Assembly: GCF_014208035.1 (NCBI RefSeq)
Contig: NZ_JACHMK010000001.1
Coordinates: forward strand, 930,001 to 994,000
Source of the DNA: Schaalia hyovaginalis
GTDB taxonomy: Bacteria; Actinomycetota; Actinomycetes; Actinomycetales; Actinomycetaceae
Direction: 5' to 3'
Length of the DNA stretch: 64,000 bases
Shown here: positions 50,116 to 59,580 of the stretch, in pieces
Numbering within the stretch: the stretch's first letter is position 1
Layout: each line of letters opens with the position of its first letter
Translations under genes and position numbers: made by a program
The notes under the pieces: model-generated
Databases searched by the model: none
Told to the model about the DNA's origin: nothing
What the model saw: only the letters and a program-made list of their open reading frames with translations

Positions 50116-50861
50116 CCGCGGACCTCCGGATCGACGGGAGAGGACTGCCGGGGGCGCGAGAGCGCGACCCCGAGGGCGAGGAATGCGCGGAAGAGGAACA
50201 CCGCCGCCTCGATCGGATTGTGTGAGGGCTCCCCTCCCGCTCTCGGGCGCATCTCGACGGGCACCTGGCGGATCACGAGGCCGCGGCGAGAGGCGAGGAC
50301 GAGCGCCTCGATCGTGTCGCCGAGGTATTCGGCCGGGTAATCACGGCTGAAGAGGGCGATCGCGCGCCTGTCGGAGAGCTTGAAGCCGGAGGTGGTGTCG
50401 CTCAGCCGCGTGCGGCACACCTTCGACAGGATGACGGAGAGGAGCTTCATCGCCCACATGCGCGGCCCCCTCACGGAATAGTCGCCCTTGCCCGCGAAAC
50501 GCGCCCCGACGACGAGGTCGGCCACCTCTTGGCGAGCGCGTTCGAGGAGGGTCGGGATCTCGGCGGGGTCGTGCTGACCGTCCGCGTCGAGCTGGACGGC
50601 GTAGTCGTAGCCATTGCGGAAGGCGTACAGGTATCCTGCGCGCATGGCGCCGCCGACGCCGAGATTGAGGGGGAGGTCGAGGACCTCGACCCCGGCCTCG
50701 CGTGCGATCCGGGCTGTGGCGTCCGTCGAACCGTCGGAGACGACGAGGACATCGGCGAATCCGGAGACGCTTGAGAGAACTTCGCCGAGTACTGGGCCGA
50801 TGACGGCCTGCTCATTCCACGCGGGGATGATGACGAGGAGACGGGGCTCTGTCTTGGACAC
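50112..50861 (-). CDS. GT2 glycosyltransferase, polyprenyl-phosphate sugar synthase type
   Basis: 249 residues. LVIIPAWNEQAVIGPVL, VVSDGSTDATARIA, LPLNLGVGGAMRAGYLYAF, QLDADGQHDPAEI (metal site), LSDTTSGFKLSDRRAIALF. The DPM1/GtrB-like class that loads a hexose on undecaprenyl phosphate. Coupled to DUF2304 by a 4-base overlap and located 104 bases after a GT-C-like gene. Together these look like a Gtr-type extracellular glycosylation unit. Confidence 0.88.
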   Translation of the reverse strand: MSKTEPRLLVIIPAWNEQAVIGPVLGEVLSSVSGFADVLVVSDGSTDATARIAREAGVEVLDLPLNLGVGGAMRAGYLYAFRNGYDYAVQLDADGQHDPAEIPTLLERARQEVADLVVGARFAGKGDYSVRGPRMWAMKLLSVILSKVCRTRLSDTTSGFKLSDRRAIALFSRDYPAEYLGDTIEALVLASRRGLVIRQVPVEMRPRAGGEPSHNPIEAAVFLFRAFLALGVALSRPRQSSPVDPEVRG

Positions 50862-50965
50862 GGTGCTCCCAACGACGATGACGACACGTGGATCTTATCG
50901 CGGGGGCGCCTCGGGGATCACCAGGGGCGTCCGGCGCGTCAGCCGGGATGAGCCGCCCTCGGGCC

Positions 50966-52348
50966 TCAGAGGAGGTCGTTCGTGATGAGGGCGGAGGCGA
51001 GGACCAGGAGCGAGAAGACGAGCATGGCCCACTGCGTCCACCGATTCTTCACCACCATCGGCAGTCCGACGCAGTAGAGGGGGAAGAGGGCCTCGGCGTA
51101 CCGGGGCGGCAGATCGAACTCGGATCCCGTGGTCACATTGATATAGGTGTAGAACAGCGGTCCGATGATGATCGTGCTGAACAGGAGCGTGTGAGCGAGA
51201 GTACGGACTTCCCGCGAGGTTTCGATCCGGAAGAAGCAGACGGCCACCACGCCCGAAACCAGCAGGAGACCGGCGAGGGTGACCATCGCATGGGGGAGCC
51301 CGACGTAGAAGGTGTAGGCCTGATGCCGCGCCCCCGTGCCCATGTAGAGATTGAGGATGAAATTGTCGAGCTGCTCGGCGGCGAAGCGCAGCGAATAGTC
51401 CCCGACGGGATCAACGGGGTCGTTGTCGCCGGAGTAGGGGAGCGCATACACGTAGCGCAGCTTCTGGTATGAGAATTGCGCGGCGAGGGCGAGGAGGGTG
51501 GCGAGGCCGGACCAGGCGATCGGCTTCCACCAGCGCGGCCGATCCGCACGGTGAAGGAATTGCCACACGATGACGAAGAGGAGCGCGGCTCCGGTGGCGA
51601 AGACCATCTGGAACTTGATCATCGTCATGAAGAGCGAGATCAGCACGAGGGGCCACGCCGACCATTCGCCGCGCACGAGTTTGAGGGCCGCGAGCATGAT
51701 GAGGGCGCCCGCGAGGAGGCTGAAGGCATCGGGCGTGATGTAGAAGTTCGACCAGCGGATCTGAGGACTCGCGAGGATCAGCAGGCACAGGGTTAGCGCC
51801 ATCGTTCGGCTGCCCTTCAATGCCCGGATGAAGCGCCAGGAGGCGGTGAGCCCGAGGCCGAGCCAGAGGGCCCCCGTCACTCGGGCGACCTGGACGAGCT
51901 CCTCGCCGGGGAAGAAGAAGAGAATGCCCTTCGCCAGCCAGGCGGTGAGGAAGAAGTAGAGGGGGGAGTGGATCGGCGCCGTCGTATAACCGTCGTAGGG
52001 GAACTGAGCGGGATCGAGGGGGGCGCCGCATGCGCTCCCCTGATAGCCGAAGAGTTCGACTCCGCGACACGAGATGATGCGCATCGCGTATTCGTCGACC
52101 GTCGCGTTGGTCCTCGTGACGATGCCACGTGCTGCCTTGTCCACCGCGTCGAGGTAGACGTATTCGTCCTGGAACGACAGCGCGGCGTGCGCGGCGATGA
52201 ATCGATAGGCGACGATTGTCGACAGGACGGTGAACACGAGGGCGAGGACGAGGGTCCTCACCCACATCGGGCGGCGCTCGATCCGTCTCGTGATCGTCGA
52301 GGAGACGGCTGCGGCCGAGTCCTCCAGTGCGGACAGGGAAGGAAGCAT
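50966..52348 (-). CDS. GT-C-fold-like polytopic membrane protein (DUF2142-like)
   Basis: 460 residues with about 11 membrane spans. The first extracytoplasmic loop carries LSFQDEYVYLDAVDKAARG; an acidic pair after the first span is the catalytic hallmark of GT-C enzymes that use polyprenyl-phosphate sugars. The loop near 85-130 (GVELFGYQGSACG, YDGYTTAPIHSPLYFFLTAW) is also typical. ATG 52348 lies 32 bases after the rmlCD stop. A longer in-frame reading overlaps rmlCD and is rejected. Proposed role: adding a side sugar outside the cell, using the Und-P-sugar made by the next two genes. Confidence 0.75.
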   Translation of the reverse strand: MLPSLSALEDSAAAVSSTITRRIERRPMWVRTLVLALVFTVLSTIVAYRFIAAHAALSFQDEYVYLDAVDKAARGIVTRTNATVDEYAMRIISCRGVELFGYQGSACGAPLDPAQFPYDGYTTAPIHSPLYFFLTAWLAKGILFFFPGEELVQVARVTGALWLGLGLTASWRFIRALKGSRTMALTLCLLILASPQIRWSNFYITPDAFSLLAGALIMLAALKLVRGEWSAWPLVLISLFMTMIKFQMVFATGAALLFVIVWQFLHRADRPRWWKPIAWSGLATLLALAAQFSYQKLRYVYALPYSGDNDPVDPVGDYSLRFAAEQLDNFILNLYMGTGARHQAYTFYVGLPHAMVTLAGLLLVSGVVAVCFFRIETSREVRTLAHTLLFSTIIIGPLFYTYINVTTGSEFDLPPRYAEALFPLYCVGLPMVVKNRWTQWAMLVFSLLVLASALITNDLL

Positions 52349-52380
52349 GTTTCTCACCACTGCAAGGCTGCCGACGTGAC

Positions 52381-53814
52381 TCAGCCCAGGGTCTCGACGT
52401 AGGAGTCGAGACGATCCATGGAGTTTCCGGGGGTGAAGCCGGTGGCTTCGATCTTGGACAGGTCGAGGGCGGAGTTGAGGGGGCGGGGGGCGATGCCCTC
52501 CTTGCCCTCGTAGTACTCCGCAGTCGTGACGGGGGAGACCTCGTCGGGGTCGTGCCCCAGGAGCCGGTAGACGCGCGTGGCGACCTCGGCCCAGGAGACG
52601 ACGGGACCCTCGCCGGAGATGTTGTAGACGCCGTAATCGGGGCGGGAGGACAGGAGGTGGATGATTCCCGCCGCCAGGTCCGTGGTGAAGGTGAGGCGCC
52701 CCCTCTGATCGGAGACGACCGAGGGGCGGATCCCCCGATCGGCGAGGCCGACCATGGTCTTGATGAAGTTCTTGCCGTCGCCGACGACCCAGCTGGTGCG
52801 CACGAGGTAGTGCGCGGGGACGGAGGCGACCGCGGCGTCCCCGCCCGCCTTGGACTGGCCGTAGACGCCCAGGGGGGAGGGGTCTTCGTCTTCGGAGTGG
52901 ATCTCCTTCGTCCCGTCGAAGGTGTATTCGCTGGAGATGTGGACGAGGGTGAGGCCGTGAACGGAGGCGGCCCTGGCGAGATTCGCCGGACCGGTGGCGT
53001 TGGCGCGCCAGGCGAGCGGCCGTCCCTCCGGCGTCTCCGCGCCGTCGACGTTCGTCCATGCTGCGGCGTTGATGATGATGTCGAAACGGGACCAGTCGAA
53101 GGCGCTCATCGCGCGCGCGTCGGAGATGTCGACCTCGGGCAGGTCCACGCCGCTCGCTTGGAATCCGGCTCGAGGGAGCTGACGCATGAGCTCGCGGCCG
53201 AGCTGCCCGTTCGCGCCGGTGACGAGGACCCTCTTGCCCGCGGGCGCGGGGGCGGGGAAGGGGGTCACGTCCCCGAGCCGGGGGTGGGCCTTGTCCTTGT
53301 CGGAGATGATCGCCTCCTCAAGGGGGATCGGCCAGTCGATCGCCGCGGTCTCATCGGCGAGGTTGAGGAAGGTGTAGCGCGCCTCGGGCGACCAGTGGTC
53401 GTTGACGAGGTAGGTGTAAGCGGTGTTCGGCTCGAGGGTCTGATAGGAGTTGGCGACGCCCCTGGGCACGTAGACCGCGACCGAGGGGTCGATGATGGTC
53501 GTGTAGACGGTCCCGAAGGAGGGGCCCTCGCGCAGGTCGACCCAGGCGCCGAAGACCCGGCCGGTCGCCACCGACACGAACTTGTCCCAGGGTTCGGCGT
53601 GGATGCCCCGGGTGACGCCGACCTCGTCATTGAAGGAGATATTGTTCTGCACGGGTCCAAAATCCGGCAATCCGAGTGCCACCATCTTCTCGCGCTGCCA
53701 GTTCTCTTTGAACCACCCGCGGTTGTCGCCGTGAACCGTCAGGTCGATCCTCAAGAAGCCGGGGATCGGCGTCTCCTCGATTCCGAGGGGCTTCCCGGTG
53801 ATGGAATCAGACAT
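52381..53814 (-). CDS. rmlCD: dTDP-4-dehydrorhamnose 3,5-epimerase / reductase fusion (RmlC-RmlD)
   Basis: 477 residues. Residues 1-185: RmlC-like cupin with FLRIDLTVHGDNRGWFKENW, NNISFNDEVGVTRGIHAEPW (catalytic His) and VYVPRGVANSYQTLEP. Residues 195-477: RmlD-like SDR with KRVLVTGANGQLGRELM, INAAAWTNVDGAE, ISSEYTFDG and YGQSKAGGDAAV (Tyr-x-x-x-Lys). It catalyses the last two steps of dTDP-L-rhamnose synthesis. ATG 53814 has GAGGAG upstream. Divergent from rmlA. RmlB is not in this window, so it must be elsewhere. The fusion is known from other actinobacteria. Confidence 0.94.
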   Translation of the reverse strand: MSDSITGKPLGIEETPIPGFLRIDLTVHGDNRGWFKENWQREKMVALGLPDFGPVQNNISFNDEVGVTRGIHAEPWDKFVSVATGRVFGAWVDLREGPSFGTVYTTIIDPSVAVYVPRGVANSYQTLEPNTAYTYLVNDHWSPEARYTFLNLADETAAIDWPIPLEEAIISDKDKAHPRLGDVTPFPAPAPAGKRVLVTGANGQLGRELMRQLPRAGFQASGVDLPEVDISDARAMSAFDWSRFDIIINAAAWTNVDGAETPEGRPLAWRANATGPANLARAASVHGLTLVHISSEYTFDGTKEIHSEDEDPSPLGVYGQSKAGGDAAVASVPAHYLVRTSWVVGDGKNFIKTMVGLADRGIRPSVVSDQRGRLTFTTDLAAGIIHLLSSRPDYGVYNISGEGPVVSWAEVATRVYRLLGHDPDEVSPVTTAEYYEGKEGIAPRPLNSALDLSKIEATGFTPGNSMDRLDSYVETLG

Positions 53815-53857
53815 GAACACTCCTCGACGACATCGGCCGCTCCAGACGCGGCAGAAC

Positions 53858-53871
53858 CTATCCCAGGATAG
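53858..53871. promoter_or_regulatory. Small palindrome in the rmlCD/rmlA divergent region
   Basis: CTATCC-CA-GGATAG, a perfect 6-bp inverted repeat 44 bases before rmlCD; its right half overlaps a possible -10 (TAGGTT region) for rmlCD. Candidate operator. A CATAAT box at 53959-53964 is a likely -10 for rmlA. Confidence 0.35.
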
Positions 53872-54012
53872 TAGTGGACTCGCCCGGAGCCGGTGAAGAC
53901 TCCGCGGTCGGCGCCGGACTCGCCGAACCCGACGGGTCCGGCCCCCACCCGAGCTGGGCATAATGGTTTTCACGACCCCCACGACCCGTTGACGCTGAAA
54001 AGGAGCCGCACG

Positions 54013-54879
54013 ATGAAGGGCATCATCCTCGCCGGAGGTTCGGGCACGCGCTTGAACCCGATCACTCTGGGGACCTCCAAGCAGCTCGTCCCCGTCTACG
54101 ACAAGCCGATGATCTACTACCCCCTGTCGACTCTCATGCTCGCAGGCATCCAGGACGTCCTGGTCATCACGACCCCGCACGACGCCCCCAGCTTCCACCG
54201 CCTCCTGGGGGACGGCTCGCAACTGGGCGTGAACATCACCTACACGGTTCAAGAGGTGCCCAACGGCCTCGCCCAGGCCTTCGTCCTGGGCGCCGAGCAC
54301 ATCGGTTCCGAGGCGGCCGCCCTCGTCCTGGGTGACAACATCTTCTACGGGCCGGGCATGGGCACCCAGTTGCGTCGCCACGTCGACCCCGACGGGGGCG
54401 CCGTGTTCGCCTACCACGTGTCCGATCCGAGCGCCTACGGCGTCGTCGAATTCGACGAGGACTTCACCGCCTTGTCCATCGAGGAGAAGCCCGCTCATCC
54501 GAAGTCGAATTACGCGGTGCCCGGCCTGTACTTCTACGACAACGACGTCGTCGAGATCGCGAAGAACCTCAAGCCCTCGGCGCGCGGGGAGTATGAGATC
54601 ACCGACGTGAACCGCACCTACCTGGAGGCCGGCAGGCTCAAGGTCGAGGTCCTCCCCAGGGGCACCGCCTGGCTCGACACCGGCACCTTCGACTCCCTCG
54701 CCGACGCCACCGCATTCGTGCGCACCGTCGAGGCGCGCCAGGGCATGAAGATCGGCGCCCCCGAAGAGGTCGCCTGGCGCATGGGCTTCATCGACGACGA
54801 GGGGCTGCGCGAACGCGCCGAACCCCTCGTCAAGTCCGGATACGGCCAATACCTCCTCGATCTTCTCAACCGGGATTGA
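54013..54879 (+). CDS. rmlA: Glucose-1-phosphate thymidylyltransferase
   Basis: 288 residues from ATG 54013 (AAAGGAG upstream). Makes dTDP-glucose, the first step to dTDP-rhamnose. [20 protein letters not shown] (nucleotide loop), [56 protein letters not shown]: all RmlA signatures. A longer in-frame reading from 53893 is not supported. Divergent from rmlCD, so the two arms of the rhamnose pathway share a regulatory region. Confidence 0.96.
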   Translation: MKGIILAGGSGTRLNPITLGTSKQLVPVYDKPMIYYPLSTLMLAGIQDVLVITTPHDAPSFHRLLGDGSQLGVNITYTVQEVPNGLAQAFVLGAEHIGSEAAALVLGDNIFYGPGMGTQLRRHVDPDGGAVFAYHVSDPSAYGVVEFDEDFTALSIEEKPAHPKSNYAVPGLYFYDNDVVEIAKNLKPSARGEYEITDVNRTYLEAGRLKVEVLPRGTAWLDTGTFDSLADATAFVRTVEARQGMKIGAPEEVAWRMGFIDDEGLRERAEPLVKSGYGQYLLDLLNRD

Positions 54880-54942
54880 CCGCGGACGGCGCGGAGGCAG
54901 GGTCGGTGCGCCGCCGATGGCTTGAAACATCGGTCGGGCGGA

Positions 54943-54948
54943 TAGGAT
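54943..54948 (+). promoter_or_regulatory. -10 box of a leaderless promoter for the WsaF-like gene
   Basis: TAGGAT ends 7 bases before ATG 54956; TTGAAA at 54922-54927 is a possible -35 with a short 15-base spacer. This favours ATG 54956 over the ATG at 54947, which lies inside the box. Confidence 0.45.
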
Positions 54949-54955
54949 GACCTTC

Positions 54956-56242
54956 ATGACTGCATTTGACAGCGTGGGGAGCTATGCGAGACGCGGAGCC
55001 GCCTACTTCAAGAAGAACGGTGCGCGTCTGACGGCCGCCCGCCTCTTCCTCGGCCTCGGATCCCGCCTCTCGCAGCCCCGCCCGTCCGCCCCCGCCAAGG
55101 GGCACCCCAGGCGCAGGCCACTCCACATGCTCGTCTCCTTCACGGATGCCGCAGCGGTGGACTGGACGAGGACGCCGCCGTGGCGCGAACACCCCCGTCG
55201 CCTCGGCGAGGGCCCGTACACCACTGCGTGGATCATGTCCCCGCCCGGGAAATCCTCCGGCGGGCACCAGAACATCTTCCGATTCCTCTCCTTCCTCGAA
55301 GGGGCGGGCCATCGCGTGAAGATCTTCCTCTACTCCACCGACCCGATGCCCATCGACATGGAGGCCCTGCGCGAGATGCTCTCCGCATCCGTCGCCTACC
55401 CGGATCTCAAGGCCTCCATCGAGGCGTACCGGCCCGAGGTCGGCGTCGGTCCGGACGTCGACGCCCTGTTCGCCACCGGCTGGGAGACCGCCTACCCCGC
55501 CTACCTCGACCCCTCGGACGCCAAGCGCTGCTACTTCGTCCAGGACTTCGAGCCCTCCTTCTACCCCGTCGGGTCTGAGAATCAACTCGCGGAGAACTCC
55601 TACCGCTTCGGATTCGAGGGCTTCACCGCCGGCCGATGGCTCGCGAAGAAGCTCTCCGACGACTACATGATGACGACGCACCCCTTCGATTTCGCGACCG
55701 ACCCCGGTCTCTACGAACGGAGCAACGATTCGCGGCGCGACGACGTCTTCTTCTACGCGAGGCCCGTCACGACCCGCCGCGGATTCGAACTGGGGATCAT
55801 GGCCCTCGCCGAGGTCAAGCGCCTCCGGCCCCGCACGAGGATCCACATGGCGGGGTGGAATGTTGCGGACTGGGACATCCCCTTCGACTACGTCAACCAC
55901 GGGGCCATGACGATCGACGAGCTCAGCCCCCTCTACAACGAGTGCGCGGCCGCCCTCGTCATGTCGCTGACGAACATGTCGCTGCTGCCCCTCGAACTCC
56001 TGTCCTGCGGGACGATCCCCGTCGTCAACGACGCGCCGAACAACCGCCTCGTCTCCGACAATCCGAACATCGCCTACACCCCCCTGTCGGCGGGCGCCCT
56101 CGCCAGGCGGATCATCGAGATCCTCGACGACCCCGAGCAGGTCGAGCATTCGCGACTCGCCGCCCGATCCGTCGGAGACCTCTCCTGGGAGGATTCGGGC
56201 CGCCAATTCATCGGCGCCTTCGAGGAGGCAATGCGTGGCTGA
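54956..56242 (+). CDS. WsaF-like rhamnosyltransferase (GT4-type)
   Basis: 428 residues from ATG 54956. The N-terminal 90 residues are basic. WIMSPPGKSSGGHQNIFRFL then starts the GT-B domain; KRCYFVQDFEPSFYPVGSE is the signature of WsaF/rhamnan-chain glycosyltransferases. The donor domain contains VFFYARPVTTRRGFELGI and ALVMSLTNMSLLPLELLSCG. Probably transfers rhamnose from dTDP-rhamnose, consistent with rmlA and rmlCD next door. Its end overlaps the epimerase gene by 8 bases. Confidence 0.87.
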   Translation: MTAFDSVGSYARRGAAYFKKNGARLTAARLFLGLGSRLSQPRPSAPAKGHPRRRPLHMLVSFTDAAAVDWTRTPPWREHPRRLGEGPYTTAWIMSPPGKSSGGHQNIFRFLSFLEGAGHRVKIFLYSTDPMPIDMEALREMLSASVAYPDLKASIEAYRPEVGVGPDVDALFATGWETAYPAYLDPSDAKRCYFVQDFEPSFYPVGSENQLAENSYRFGFEGFTAGRWLAKKLSDDYMMTTHPFDFATDPGLYERSNDSRRDDVFFYARPVTTRRGFELGIMALAEVKRLRPRTRIHMAGWNVADWDIPFDYVNHGAMTIDELSPLYNECAAALVMSLTNMSLLPLELLSCGTIPVVNDAPNNRLVSDNPNIAYTPLSAGALARRIIEILDDPEQVEHSRLAARSVGDLSWEDSGRQFIGAFEEAMRG

Positions 56243-57161
56243 CATCCTCGTCATCGGCGGCAACGGCTTCCTCGGCTCCCACATCGTCGACGCCCTCGCC
56301 GCGAATCCCGAGCACCGGATCTCCGCCTTCGACATGTTCACCGGCGACATCCACTGGACCTCGGAGGGGATCCGCGTCATCGACGGGAACTTCCTCAACG
56401 TCGGCGATCTGCGCAGTGCGGTGAGGGGGCACCGGATCGTCCTCCACCTCCTGTCGACGACGGACCCCGCCACCGCCGAGAACGATCCGACTCTCGACAT
56501 CCGAACGAACATCCTCGGCTCCGTGGAACTCTTCAAGATCTGCGTCGACGAGGGGGTCGAGCACCTCTACTTCGCCTCCTCCGGCGGCACCGTGTACGGG
56601 GATCGCTCAGCGGCCTCCTTCCGTGAGGACGATCCGACCGCGCCCGTGTCGCCCTACGGGATCGGCAAAGTCGCGATCGAGAACTACATGGGCTTCTTCG
56701 AGCGGGCCCACGGCTTGAGATCGACGATCCTGAGGATCGCCAACCCCTACGGGACGAGGCAGAACCCCCACAAGCGACAGGGGATCATCCCGATCTTCCT
56801 GCGCAGCATCCTCAACGACCAGCCCCTGACGGTCATGGGCGACGGCACGATGTACCGCGACTACATCTACGTCAATGACCTCGCCCGGATCGTCGCGACG
56901 ATGGTGACGAAGGGGGCCGCCTCCAATGTGTACAACCTCGGCTCGGGACGCGCGACGAGCGTCAATGAGATCGTCGACTCGATCATCCGGGTGACGGGGG
57001 CGAAGCCGCGGATCGAGCACCTCCCCACGCCCTCCACCTATGTGCACGGATCAGTACTCGACATCACCCGGATCACCGAGGAGTTCGGGCCCTTCACCAT
57101 GACGGGGCTCGACGAGGGGATCATGCGAACCTGGCAGGAGATCCAAGACCATGGCTTCTGA
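56235..57161 (+). CDS. NAD-dependent sugar-nucleotide epimerase/dehydratase
   Basis: 308 residues, extended SDR, starting at GTG 56235. ILVIGGNGFLGSHIVDAL (NAD loop), FASSGGTVYGDRS, SPYGIGKVAIENYM (Tyr-x-x-x-Lys), LRIANPYGTRQNP, GDGTMYRDYIYVNDLARI. Family members include UDP-glucose 4-epimerases and related enzymes; the substrate cannot be told. It sits inside the rhamnosyltransferase/GT2 operon, so it probably supplies a sugar donor for the exported polymer. Confidence 0.87.
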   Translation: MADILVIGGNGFLGSHIVDALAANPEHRISAFDMFTGDIHWTSEGIRVIDGNFLNVGDLRSAVRGHRIVLHLLSTTDPATAENDPTLDIRTNILGSVELFKICVDEGVEHLYFASSGGTVYGDRSAASFREDDPTAPVSPYGIGKVAIENYMGFFERAHGLRSTILRIANPYGTRQNPHKRQGIIPIFLRSILNDQPLTVMGDGTMYRDYIYVNDLARIVATMVTKGAASNVYNLGSGRATSVNEIVDSIIRVTGAKPRIEHLPTPSTYVHGSVLDITRITEEFGPFTMTGLDEGIMRTWQEIQDHGF

Positions 57162-58119
57162 TACGAGCGAGCAGATCGGCACGACCGAGCAGATCGACGC
57201 GACCGTCGTCATCCTCACCTACAACGGTGAGCAGCACATCGACGAGATCCTCGCCTCCCTCGAAGCGCAGCGCTACGAAGGACGATTCGAAACCCTCGTC
57301 ATCGACTCGGGCTCGACGGACTCCACCCTCGACATCATCGCGAAGCACCCGGGGGTCAGGCTCCATCAGATCCCGAACAGCGAATTCGGGCACGGCAAGA
57401 CCCGCAACCTCGCCGCCCACCTCGCCAAGGGGGAGATCGTCGTCTACCTCACCCATGATGCGACCCCCGCCCATGACCGGTGGCTCCACGAGATCACCGC
57501 GCCCTTCGCGATCAGCGACAGGATCGTCGCCGTCATGGGGGCCCAAGCCCCCCGCCCCGACGCCTTCCCGCTGCTGCGCTATGAGATCCGCACGATGTTC
57601 TCCGGATTCGGACCCGGTTACGGGACGACCCTGTTCTACGACGACGACTTCATCCGCGATGAGGGCGTGCGCAACGCCGTCACCTTCTACTCCGACGTCA
57701 ACTCCGCGGCCCGCCGATCGATCCTCACGGGGGACATCCCCTATCGGGACGTCTCCTATGCGGAGGACCAGCTCCTCGGGCGCGACGTCATCGACGCGGG
57801 CCTCATCAAGGCCTATGCGCCCAGGGCCCTGGTGCTGCACTCCAACGAGCTGAGCGTCAGGGAATACGACGATCGCATGTTCGAGGAGACTCAGGGCCTG
57901 CGCGAAGTCGGCATCGAGGTCGCGATGCCCTCGATGACAACGGTGACGCGCATGGTCGTCGGCGGAGTCCTCAGGGATGCCGCACGACTCGTCCGCGACC
58001 GCGAGCTGTCCGTCAAGCGCAAGCTCTGGGGCTTGGCGGTGAATCCCGCCTATCACATCCAGCGCTGGCGCGGCGTGAGGCGGGGAGTCCGCTCGCCCCT
58101 GAAGCGCTACGGGGGCTGA
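57151..58119 (+). CDS. GT2 glycosyltransferase (rhamnosyltransferase-like)
   Basis: 322 residues, ATG 57151, overlapping the epimerase by 11 bases. TVVILTYNGEQHIDEILASL, LVIDSGSTDSTLDII, NSEFGHGKTRNLAAHL, YLTHDATPAHDRWL, SDVNSAARRSILTGDIPYRD, YAEDQLLGRDVI. The FGHGKTRN and AEDQ motifs are typical of rhamnosyltransferases of this family. Last gene of the operon starting at 54956, followed by a hairpin. Confidence 0.9.
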   Translation: MASDTSEQIGTTEQIDATVVILTYNGEQHIDEILASLEAQRYEGRFETLVIDSGSTDSTLDIIAKHPGVRLHQIPNSEFGHGKTRNLAAHLAKGEIVVYLTHDATPAHDRWLHEITAPFAISDRIVAVMGAQAPRPDAFPLLRYEIRTMFSGFGPGYGTTLFYDDDFIRDEGVRNAVTFYSDVNSAARRSILTGDIPYRDVSYAEDQLLGRDVIDAGLIKAYAPRALVLHSNELSVREYDDRMFEETQGLREVGIEVAMPSMTTVTRMVVGGVLRDAARLVRDRELSVKRKLWGLAVNPAYHIQRWRGVRRGVRSPLKRYGG

Positions 58120-58139
58120 ACGGCCCCAGGCCGCGTGAT

Positions 58140-58157
58140 CGTGGAGTCCGCTCCACG
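58140..58157 (+). terminator. Hairpin after the GT2 gene
   Basis: CGTGGAG-TCCG-CTCCACG, a perfect 7-bp stem, 20 bases after the GT2 stop. It precedes a new promoter: TATGAT at 58191-58196, start near 58203, 77-base leader to the next gene. Confidence 0.5.
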
Positions 58158-58279
58158 CTCACAACACCTCGTCGACCTTCCGCCGTGCGCTATGATCGAC
58201 TGACATCCCCGCGCGAGCGCCTGGCACGTCGCTTGAACGAGCGTCGCGTCTTTCGTGCATCTTTCCGGAGGGCCGCAGC

Positions 58280-59464
58280 ATGAGTGTGGGAATCCTCTTC
58301 GATTCCTTCTCCGACAACGTCGGCGACATCGCGATGCTGGCTGCGAACCGGAGCCTCCTCGCCCATCACGGAGTCGACGACGTCGTCCCGGTGGATCTCT
58401 TCGCCACCTCCGAGCAGTCCTACTCCTCGGTCCTCATCGGCGGGGGGGAGCTGATCCGCCCGACTGGGAGCCTCTTCTACGACCGCTTCCGTCAAGAGGA
58501 GGCGACAGTCCTCGCCGCCGTTGGCGTATGGCAGGACGCCGACGACCTCGACTACTTGAGGGGCTACGACTTCGTCTCGGCCAGGACCCGCGTTGAAGCC
58601 GATGTGCTCGCCCGCTCAGGGGCGTCCGCAGCCGTCCTGCCGTGCCCGACGATGGCCCTGCCGACGGATGACCGCTCCGTCGACCTGCCCGGGGATGAGG
58701 CCCTCATCGGCATTCACGTCGTCCCCTCCTCCCTGCGGGACGTCCCCTCGCTGATCACCCGCCTCAACGGGATTCCCGGGCGCAAGGTGATGATCCCCTT
58801 CACCAGGTACCTCCACGACGCGAGTTTCCTCAGCGCCCTGCCCATCGGCGATCGGGACAACGTATGGCTCTCAACGGCGCTCACTCCCGTTCAACTGCGC
58901 GGCGCAGTCGCCCGCATGTCCTTCATCGTCGCCTCCTCCCTGCACCTCACGCTCTTCGCCCTCTCAGCCGGCATCCCCTTCATCTCCTACGGGCAGCCGA
59001 AAGTCCGCGCCTATCTCGAGGACCGCGGGCTCGGGGACCTGCTCTTCACCGACGACGACTCACTCGAGCGCGCCATTGCGAATGCGGGGTCGATGGGCGA
59101 GGAGATCGCCAGGATCGGACGCGAGGACGCGACTCGAGTCGTCGACGAGTACTCCGCGATCGCACGGATCCTCAAGGACCGGCTCGCGGAACGGGTCGTC
59201 CTCGCCCCCATGTCCGCCGATCCCGAGCAGACGCGATGGGAGCTGCGCCTCGAGCAGGTGTCCCACGTGCTCTCCGGCCGGGACATGCTCATCAACAGCC
59301 TCATTCACGCCAGCGCCGAACGGGATGCGCTGCGCCTGCTCCTCGAGGGCGAGAGGGCGGGCAATGCGCGCCTCATCGAGGAGCTCGAACGTCCCTTGAG
59401 CACCCGCGAACTCCTGGCAGCCGCGAAGAAGACCATGAGGGGAAGGACGAGGAGAAGGCCCTGA
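58280..59464 (+). CDS. Polysaccharide pyruvyl transferase family protein
   Basis: 394 residues. GILFDSFSDNVGDIAMLAAN at the N-terminus, VLIGGGELIRPTGSLFYDRF, IVASSLHLTLFALSAGIPFI and YGQPKVRAYLEDRG match the family (GT-B-like fold). The known reaction is transfer of pyruvate from phosphoenolpyruvate to form a ketal on a sugar, giving the polymer negative charge. The C-terminal 90 residues (from about 305) are an added helical region rich in Glu, Arg and Leu, possibly an oligomerisation or membrane-surface segment. It precedes the ABC exporter genes by 116 bases. Confidence 0.85.
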   Translation: MSVGILFDSFSDNVGDIAMLAANRSLLAHHGVDDVVPVDLFATSEQSYSSVLIGGGELIRPTGSLFYDRFRQEEATVLAAVGVWQDADDLDYLRGYDFVSARTRVEADVLARSGASAAVLPCPTMALPTDDRSVDLPGDEALIGIHVVPSSLRDVPSLITRLNGIPGRKVMIPFTRYLHDASFLSALPIGDRDNVWLSTALTPVQLRGAVARMSFIVASSLHLTLFALSAGIPFISYGQPKVRAYLEDRGLGDLLFTDDDSLERAIANAGSMGEEIARIGREDATRVVDEYSAIARILKDRLAERVVLAPMSADPEQTRWELRLEQVSHVLSGRDMLINSLIHASAERDALRLLLEGERAGNARLIEELERPLSTRELLAAAKKTMRGRTRRRP

Positions 59465-59580
59465 GCCGGGCGAGCCGTCGGACACGGACGGTGGAGGCCG
59501 CATCCCGGTCACCCGCTCCGACTCGCATCTCACCGCTTCACCTCCGCTGCAGCACGCGAACCGTGTGGAATACTTCAGTG

